11,895 nucleotides of DNA. It comes from Bacillota bacterium (GTDB taxonomy: Bacteria; Bacillota_I; Bacilli_A; Erysipelotrichales; Erysipelotrichaceae). The notes under the pieces are model-generated. The model saw nothing but the letters and a program-made list of their open reading frames with translations. It did no database searches and was not told the origin of the DNA. Location of the stretch: NCBI GenBank assembly GCA_023387245.1, contig JAEWIH010000096.1, positions 1-11,895 of the forward strand, given 5' to 3'. Of the stretch, positions 8,025 through 11,895 are shown one piece after another; the stretch's first letter is position 1, and every line of letters begins with the position of its first letter. A program made the translations under genes and the position numbers.

Positions 8025-9380
8025 TTAAATAAATACTAACAACACAAAATTAACTATAAATAATAATGAAGAAATTAATAATATCGGGTTAAGTTTATTA
8101 TATTCTTTCTTTAAAAGCTTAACTAAACAATAAAATATAAAACCTGTACCAATACCATAAGAAATACTATAGCATAAGCTCATAAATAAACCAGCAAAAA
8201 AGCAAGGTATCGCTTCTTCTAAATTAGTCCATTCGATATCAGCAAAAGAAGCTACCATCATACAACCAACAGCAACTAAAGCAGGAGCAGTAGCACTTGA
8301 TGGAATTGCACTAACAAAATCAGCAAAAAAAGTACTTAAAGCAAACAATATTGCTACAACTACCGATACTAATCCAGTTCTGCCTCCTACACCAATACCA
8401 GCAGCTGATTCGACATAAGTAGTAGTGTTAGATGTACCAAAAATAGCACCTATTGACGTAGCAACAGCATCAGCACATAATGCTTTATCCATCTTTGTTT
8501 TAATACCACGGCTATTTTCCATAGCTTGCTCATCTTCTTTAGAAAAAATACCACTTCTTCGACCAGTACCAATAAATGTACCTATCGTATCAAAAGTATC
8601 ACTTAAACTAAAAGATAAAATAGTTATTAATACTAGAGGTAATTTAGAAACATCATTAAATAAAGATACTAAACCTTTATCAGTAAAAATTACACCAAAC
8701 GTTTTAGGTAAATCATTTAATGCTGATGTAAAAGAAACTGTATCACCTAATTGTGTTAATCCAAACGGAATACCTATTAAAGTAGTAACAATGATCGAAA
8801 TAAAAATAGCACCTTTTACTTTTAAAATTAATAAAATAAAAACTAAAAATAATCCGAATAAAAATAATAACATGCTTGGCTGATTAAAAACAGAAAGACT
8901 AGGTACACCTGCACTAAAATTAATTAATCCGGCATTTAAAAAACCGATGTATGCTATAAAAACCCCAATACCTGCACCTATAGCATTTTGTAAACTATTA
9001 GGAATAGCTTTAATAATATATTTCCTAATATTAGTGACTGTAATTATAATGTTAATTAATCCACATAAAAACACCATCGATAAAGCTTGTTGCCAACTAA
9101 ATTCCAAACTAAAACATACAGTAAAAACAAAAAAAGCATTTAACCCCATTCCCGGTGCTTGCGCATAAGGAACATTAGCAAATAACCCCATAATTAATGT
9201 ACCTATTATACTTGAAATAATGGTGGCTAAAAATACAGCCCCCCACGGCATCCCAGTTTTCGATAATAATCCTGGATTAACAGCGATTATATATGCCATC
9301 GCAAAAAATGTCGTGATACCAGCCAAAACTTCAGTTCTAAAGTTTGTGCCGTTTTCAGACAGTTTAAAAAAACTTTTCAT
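8025..9380 (-). CDS. pbuG: Guanine/hypoxanthine permease, NCS2 family (PbuG/AzgA type)
   Basis: A membrane transporter importing purine bases, probably by proton symport. The protein is hydrophobic throughout, with about 12-14 membrane segments as expected for the UraA-like fold. Family signatures (numbered from the ATG at 9380) are AQAPGMGLNAFF (73-84), SDTFDTIGTFIGT (260-272) and GTSNTTTYVESAAGIGVGGRTGL (from residue 315), all typical of the AzgA/PbuG branch rather than uracil or xanthine carriers. Length is 451 aa, which is normal. A TTG two codons upstream (9386) would be only three bases from the AAAGGAG site, whereas the ATG at 9380 has a nine-base spacing, so I chose the ATG. The gene is headed by a guanine-type riboswitch that independently supports the substrate, and followed by a strong terminator, so it is a single-gene unit. 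Confidence 0.95.
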   Translation of the reverse strand: MKSFFKLSENGTNFRTEVLAGITTFFAMAYIIAVNPGLLSKTGMPWGAVFLATIISSIIGTLIMGLFANVPYAQAPGMGLNAFFVFTVCFSLEFSWQQALSMVFLCGLINIIITVTNIRKYIIKAIPNSLQNAIGAGIGVFIAYIGFLNAGLINFSAGVPSLSVFNQPSMLLFLFGLFLVFILLILKVKGAIFISIIVTTLIGIPFGLTQLGDTVSFTSALNDLPKTFGVIFTDKGLVSLFNDVSKLPLVLITILSFSLSDTFDTIGTFIGTGRRSGIFSKEDEQAMENSRGIKTKMDKALCADAVATSIGAIFGTSNTTTYVESAAGIGVGGRTGLVSVVVAILFALSTFFADFVSAIPSSATAPALVAVGCMMVASFADIEWTNLEEAIPCFFAGLFMSLCYSISYGIGTGFIFYCLVKLLKKEYNKLNPILLISSLLFIVNFVLLVFI

Positions 9381-9388
9381 GTCCAAAG

Positions 9389-9441
9389 ACTCCTTTCTAT
9401 ATGATTCCGATTAAACAAGAAGCATATAAAAAGCTTCTCAT
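9389..9441 (-). promoter_or_regulatory. Riboswitch expression platform: anti-Shine-Dalgarno switch in front of pbuG
   Basis: Two exclusive pairings can be drawn in the minus-strand RNA. Structure A: AUGAGAAGC (9441-9433), which contains the 3' strand of aptamer helix P1, pairs with GCUUCUUGU (9423-9415), nine pairs including two wobbles. Structure B: the same GCUUCUU (9423-9417) pairs with the ribosome site AAGGAGU (9395-9389), seven consecutive pairs including two G-U. Ligand-stabilised P1 would break A, free GCUUCUU and hide the ribosome site, giving repression. The hairpin of structure A is followed only by UUAAUCGG, a poor terminator. Pairings are seen directly; the mechanism is inferred. 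Confidence 0.6.
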
Positions 9442-9506
9442 AGTACAGATATTTACGGTATCTGTGTAGAAACTCCTTCACCATATTAGAAGGATTATAC
9501 GGAACA
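9435..9506 (-). ncRNA. Purine riboswitch aptamer, guanine/hypoxanthine type
   Basis: On the minus strand the leader carries the purine-aptamer core: AUAAUCC in J1/2, P2 with loop AAUAUGG, GUUUCUAC in J2/3, P3 with loop CCGUAAA closed by a perfect 7-bp stem (ACAGAUA/UAUCUGU), and ACUAUGAG in J3/1-P1. The specificity base (position 74 of the B. subtilis xpt aptamer) is C, at window position 9443, which pairs with guanine or hypoxanthine; adenine aptamers have U there. This agrees with the permease it precedes. P1 is weak on paper, with two A-U pairs, a G-U, a C-G, then a C-A mismatch. The last pair of P2 is a U-U mismatch. Confidence 0.95.
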
Positions 9507-9513
9507 TGCGATG

Positions 9514-9519
9514 ATTATA
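9514..9519 (-). promoter_or_regulatory. -10 box of the riboswitch/pbuG transcript
   Basis: A perfect TATAAT lies on the minus strand about seven bases before the predicted 5' end of the aptamer, so transcription would start near 9507 and give a leader of about 125 bases. The -35 region is poor (TTTATT at 17 bp), with an A-tract as spacer. Read-through from the upstream tRNA gene is an alternative source of transcript. Confidence 0.6.
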
Positions 9520-9566
9520 ACTTAATTTTTTTTAAAAATAAATAGCTTGTAAAAAATTTTTTAAAA

Positions 9567-9651
9567 TGGTGCACCAAATGGGACTTGAACCCATACAGTA
9601 TATACTACACGCCCCTCAAGCGTGCGCGTCTACCTATTCCGCCATTGGTGC
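9567..9651 (-). tRNA. tRNA-Leu, anticodon GAG
   Basis: An 85-base class II tRNA folds completely: acceptor GCACCAA/TTGGTGC, D arm with GCG/CGC stem, anticodon stem CACGC/GCGTG with loop TTGAGGG (anticodon GAG at 9617-9615), a 13-base variable arm (TAGTATATACTGT), T stem ATGGG/CCCAT with loop TTCAAGT, discriminator A and an encoded CCA. The long variable arm, discriminator A and anticodon agree on leucine; it reads CUU and CUC. Confidence 0.97.
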
Positions 9652-9693
9652 AGTTCACTATTAAATTATCATATTAAACAACAAAATTCAATC

Positions 9694-9722
9694 ATTAAAA
9701 ATAAATTATATTATATTGACAA
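9694..9722 (-). promoter_or_regulatory. Promoter of tRNA-Leu
   Basis: On the minus strand TTGTCA (9722-9717, five of six matches to the -35 consensus) is followed after exactly 17 bases by TTTAAT (9699-9694, five of six matches to the -10). The start would be near 9687, giving a 5' leader of about 36 bases for RNase P to remove. Confidence 0.6.
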
Positions 9723-9797
9723 CTTTTATAAAATTTATAAAGATTATTAAATATATAAATGTTATAACTATTATTTTAGTTCATTATTTTTAAGAAT

Positions 9798-9826
9798 TTG
9801 TGTTTTTTAAAAAGTTATGAGATAAT
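9798..9826 (+). promoter_or_regulatory. Promoter of the two-gene membrane-protein unit
   Basis: TTGTGT (9798-9803), a 17-base spacer and GATAAT (9821-9826) preceded by TG in the extended -10 position (TGAGATAAT). The start would be near 9833, giving a leader of about 15 bases that contains the GAGG ribosome site (9836-9839), eight bases before the ATG. The rest of the 196-bp gap back to the tRNA holds only A+T-rich short inverted repeats. Confidence 0.55.
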
Positions 9827-9847
9827 TATAAATATGAGGTATATATA

Positions 9848-10465
9848 ATGGAAAAATTAAAATTGTTTTCAACGAAATTATTATATAAAGGGATTTTGAA
9901 TTTATTATTATTTATATTAACAATTGTTTCTACAATTGCTTTTGTATTCTTTTTATTTAGTTCATTTAAATTAAGTCAAGACAGTTTGATTTATGCTATT
10001 AATCAAAACGGTTCATATCAGCCTACTTATACTGCCTTTTCTAAAACTTTTTTAATTTTATTTTGTCTTACTATTTCAACTATTATAATTATTATAATGT
10101 ATGTATTAGCTTTAAATAATTTAAATATTAAACTTTTAAAAGCTAAAATCCAATTTAAACTAGCAATCTTAAATCAAATATTATTTTTTATTTTATATGC
10201 TTTTAATTTCAACATTTTAAATAATGTTAATCAATTAAATAATTATACTCAATGTCAACAAAGTACTAATGCTAATTCTTCTTTTTGTCAAGCAATATTA
10301 AAACTAAATACTCCTGAAACTAGTATTTCTAATATTGGTAAATATTATCAACTATTTATATTCATTATTGCTGGCATATGTTTATTTATTTTAATATCAA
10401 ATATTTTTACACTAATAACTTTTTTTAAAAAAATGAAAGGTAATATTAAACATGCAACAGTTTAA
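9848..10465 (+). CDS. Hypothetical four-helix membrane protein (first of a tandem pair)
   Basis: I do not recognise this 205-aa protein. It has four membrane segments at about 15-40, 66-90, 103-124 and 166-193. Basic ends (KLKLFSTKLLYK; FKKMKGNIKH) and a basic loop between helices 2 and 3 (KLLKAKIQFK) place both termini inside by the positive-inside rule. The two outside parts are loop 1 (about 41-65) and loop 3 (about 125-165). Loop 3 is rich in Asn, Gln, Ser and Thr and has two cysteines, C136 and C147, that could form a disulfide. There is no recognisable enzyme, transporter or lipoprotein motif. The start has GAGG at eight-base spacing and a promoter just upstream. The end overlaps the next gene by 14 bp. 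Composition is even more A+T-rich than that of the neighbouring metabolic genes, which fits a fast-evolving or lineage-specific gene but does not prove transfer. Confidence 0.85.
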   Translation: MEKLKLFSTKLLYKGILNLLLFILTIVSTIAFVFFLFSSFKLSQDSLIYAINQNGSYQPTYTAFSKTFLILFCLTISTIIIIIMYVLALNNLNIKLLKAKIQFKLAILNQILFFILYAFNFNILNNVNQLNNYTQCQQSTNANSSFCQAILKLNTPETSISNIGKYYQLFIFIIAGICLFILISNIFTLITFFKKMKGNIKHATV

Positions 10466-10958
10466 TTCAATATTTAAAAAATATTTTTATTATTTTGAAT
10501 TTATTAATCCAATAATTATTTTAATTCTAACAATTATTAACTTCTTATTTATATCAATTAATACAATTGTCAAATTTAATAACCAACTTAATTCTATAAT
10601 TTTAATATTTATTTTAATATTTTCATTAATATGTATTTTTATTTCTATAATATCTATAATTGTTTTTATTATTTTAAATACATTATTAGAAAATGTTAAA
10701 AAACCAATTCCTTACTTATTAATTACTACTAACATATTATTTTTAATACTAGGCTTACATTTATTACCACTAACATCCTATTTGTTTGAATTTAGTTTTA
10801 ATTTGGATCCTTTTAAATCATTATTAACTCAATTTGAATATGTAATAAAAATTAATATTTTCCAATATTATTTACTAATTTGGTCTCTATTAATTACAAC
10901 TATTCCAACTTTATTACAAGTTTTAAAAAACAAAAAAATATTTAGTATAAAAAGATAA
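10452..10958 (+). CDS. Hypothetical four-helix membrane protein (second of a tandem pair)
   Basis: An unrecognised 168-aa protein with four membrane segments at about 18-40, 47-78, 88-112 and 136-157. Both ends are basic (FKKY; KNKKIFSIKR), so the termini should be inside, as in the preceding gene. The loop between helices 2 and 3 is short and basic (ENVKKPIP). The outside loop between helices 3 and 4 (about 113-135) is short and has no cysteine pair. It begins inside the last codons of the preceding gene, with GAAAGG about 11 bases upstream, a somewhat long spacing, so translational coupling is likely. Topology, helix spacing and short patches (LN at the end of helix 2, NILFLIL in helix 3) resemble the preceding protein, so the two may be diverged duplicates acting as a heteromer. 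It is followed at once by a terminator. Confidence 0.82.
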   Translation: MQQFNSIFKKYFYYFEFINPIIILILTIINFLFISINTIVKFNNQLNSIILIFILIFSLICIFISIISIIVFIILNTLLENVKKPIPYLLITTNILFLILGLHLLPLTSYLFEFSFNLDPFKSLLTQFEYVIKINIFQYYLLIWSLLITTIPTLLQVLKNKKIFSIKR

Positions 10959-10982
10959 CAGGATATTACTATCCTGTTTTTT
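10957..10982 (+). terminator. Rho-independent terminator between convergent units
   Basis: A perfect 9-bp stem (AACAGGATA/TATCCTGTT) with a four-base loop (TTAC) runs into TTTTTT on the plus strand and overlaps the last two bases of the stop codon of the second membrane-protein gene. On the minus strand the same hairpin is followed by ATCTTTTTAT, and the rsmE stop lies only 15 bp away, so it probably serves both directions, less well for rsmE. Confidence 0.92.
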
Positions 10983-10992
10983 ATAATAGATT

Positions 10993-11691
10993 TTAAACTA
11001 AACATAATATACTTAACATCGCCAATGAAGCAGTTTCACTACGTAAAATATTATTAGTTAATAAATAATTATTTAAATGATTAATACTCTTTAAATATAA
11101 ATGTTCTTGTTCACTAAACCCACCTTCACATCCAACAACTATTGCTATGTTATGAATATTTTTTAATTCTTCTAAATCAAATCTTTTATTAGAAGTTTCA
11201 TCTAACATAATAATACTATCAAACTGTTGATAATTTATACTACTAAATTTTTTAAAGTATTCAATTTTAGGTATAGTAATTCTTCTCGATTGCATTGATG
11301 CATTCTTAACAATCGTTTGCCATCTATTTAACTTTTTATTAATTTTATTCACATCTAATTTAACAACACTATAATCACTCTCAACTAAAATAATATTATC
11401 TACACCTAATTCAGTTGCTTTCATTAATAAAAAATCTAATTTATCATTTTTAATTAATGCACTAATTAATGTTTTAGTCACCACTTGATTAAAACTTTTT
11501 AATAATTTTAAATCACTAACAATAAAACTATTTGGCAATATATCAACTATTTTACCAATATATAAATGTTTTTGATCTGAAATTTGAATAAAATCATCTT
11601 TTTTAGCACGCAAAGAATTAACTATATGATTATAATCATCACCACAAATAACAATCTTTTCATTTATTTTATCTACAAAACAATGAAACAT
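10993..11691 (-). CDS. rsmE: 16S rRNA (uracil-1498-N3)-methyltransferase
   Basis: RsmE uses S-adenosylmethionine to methylate N3 of U1498 in the decoding region of 16S rRNA. The 232-aa product has an N-terminal PUA-like RNA-binding domain (about 1-68, with HIVNSLRAKKDD) and a SPOUT knot domain (about 72-232). Diagnostic stretches are LIKNDKLDFLLMKATELGVDNI (79-100), RW..IVKNAS.QSRR..IPKIE (123-143), VVGCEGGFSEQE (185-196, cofactor loop) and LRSETASLAMLS (216-227, the knot). Length is within the normal 230-250. The start lies one base after the stop of the upstream gene, with GGTGAAG as a modest ribosome site inside that gene, so the two are coupled. In many Bacillota the upstream neighbour is prmA, which I could not confirm here. 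Confidence 0.95.
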   Translation of the reverse strand: MFHCFVDKINEKIVICGDDYNHIVNSLRAKKDDFIQISDQKHLYIGKIVDILPNSFIVSDLKLLKSFNQVVTKTLISALIKNDKLDFLLMKATELGVDNIILVESDYSVVKLDVNKINKKLNRWQTIVKNASMQSRRITIPKIEYFKKFSSINYQQFDSIIMLDETSNKRFDLEELKNIHNIAIVVGCEGGFSEQEHLYLKSINHLNNYLLTNNILRSETASLAMLSILCLV

Positions 11692-11692
11692 A

Positions 11693-11895
11693 TTACTTCA
11701 CCAACCAATCATTTAATTTAATTAACTGCTCGTTATTATGATCAATAATAATCTTATTTCTAAAATCAAAATCTAGATTATTTAAAATTCTTCTATCAAC
11801 AATATCATCCTTATTAGCCAATAAGTCAATATTTTCATCATTTAATAAAAATCTTAAGAAATTATTAATAATCACTTTATGCTTACTATTTTTTG
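11693..11895 (-). CDS. C-terminal part of an unidentified protein, cut by window edge
   Basis: The minus-strand frame is open from the right edge to a TAA at 11693, giving 67 codons. A GTG at 11875 could start a 60-aa protein. However, the frame stays open upstream of it (KNSKHK) and no ribosome site precedes it, so this is more likely the tail of a longer gene coupled to rsmE. The residues (...FLRFLLNDENIDLLANKDDI...KLNDWLVK) are soluble and charged, with no motif I can name. PrmA, the ribosomal protein L11 methyltransferase, is a common neighbour of rsmE and often ends with a DW motif, but this resemblance is too slight for a call. Confidence 0.6.
   Translation of the reverse strand, partial: KNSKHKVIINNFLRFLLNDENIDLLANKDDIVDRRILNNLDFDFRNKIIIDHNNEQLIKLNDWLVK

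Noticed and set aside
8425-9414. Plus-strand open frames opposite the permease gene
   Set aside because: They mirror the conserved permease on the other strand, have no ribosome sites and show no protein-like conservation.
9550-9563. A/T palindrome (T A6 T6 A) just past the tRNA-Leu 3' end as a tRNA terminator
   Set aside because: It has no loop and no G-C pairs, so it would not form a stable hairpin; such runs are expected in DNA of this composition.
9726-9740. TTATAAA-A-TTTATAA inverted repeat and GTTATAAC (9761-9768) as operators
   Set aside because: Short all-A/T palindromes are frequent by chance here, and neither overlaps the best promoter of the downstream gene.
9567-10958. tRNA-Leu as integration site for the two membrane-protein genes
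   Set aside because: The genes lie on the 5' side of the tRNA, no repeat of the tRNA 3' end was seen, and there is no integrase.

Overview
The window is strongly A+T-rich bacterial DNA, with coding strands full of Lys, Asn and Ile codons. It uses the ordinary bacterial code: tryptophans in the conserved enzymes are TGG, and pgm ends in TGA inside an ATGA overlap with glgB. Shine-Dalgarno sites of the AAGGAG/AGAGG type, a purine riboswitch, the comEA-comEC-holA order and rsmE all point to a low-GC Bacillota/Mycoplasmatota relative (Erysipelotrichia, RF39, Izemoplasma or Acholeplasma type). It does not look like a code-4 mycoplasma. The exact lineage cannot be fixed from the sequence.

Layout. 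Positions 1-7933 on the minus strand form one compact run: extended -10 promoter, pgm (phosphoglucomutase), glgB (glycogen branching enzyme), comEA, comEC, holA (DNA polymerase III delta), sdaA (L-serine dehydratase, cut by the window edge). Neighbours overlap or lie within about 50 bp and no terminator is visible inside the run. The run therefore joins glucose-phosphate/glycogen metabolism, DNA uptake, a replication subunit and serine catabolism. Positions 7972-9519 hold an independent minus-strand unit: promoter, guanine-type purine riboswitch, a guanine/hypoxanthine permease of the PbuG/AzgA family, and a strong terminator. Upstream of it lies a tRNA-Leu(GAG) gene at 9567-9651 with its own promoter.

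Positions 9798-10982 hold the only plus-strand unit: a promoter, two overlapping genes for unrecognised four-helix membrane proteins that may be diverged duplicates of each other, and a hairpin terminator. Convergent to it on the minus strand lies rsmE (16S rRNA U1498 methyltransferase), one base after an unidentified gene that runs off the right edge.

The most interesting items are: (1) the riboswitch leader, where the purine aptamer appears to control translation through a 7-bp anti-Shine-Dalgarno element, with no clear terminator; (2) the tandem four-helix membrane protein pair of unknown function; (3) a possible leaderless internal promoter at holA; (4) the unusual joining of glycogen genes to the competence operon. 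I found no CRISPR array, insertion sequence, phage gene or evident defence system.
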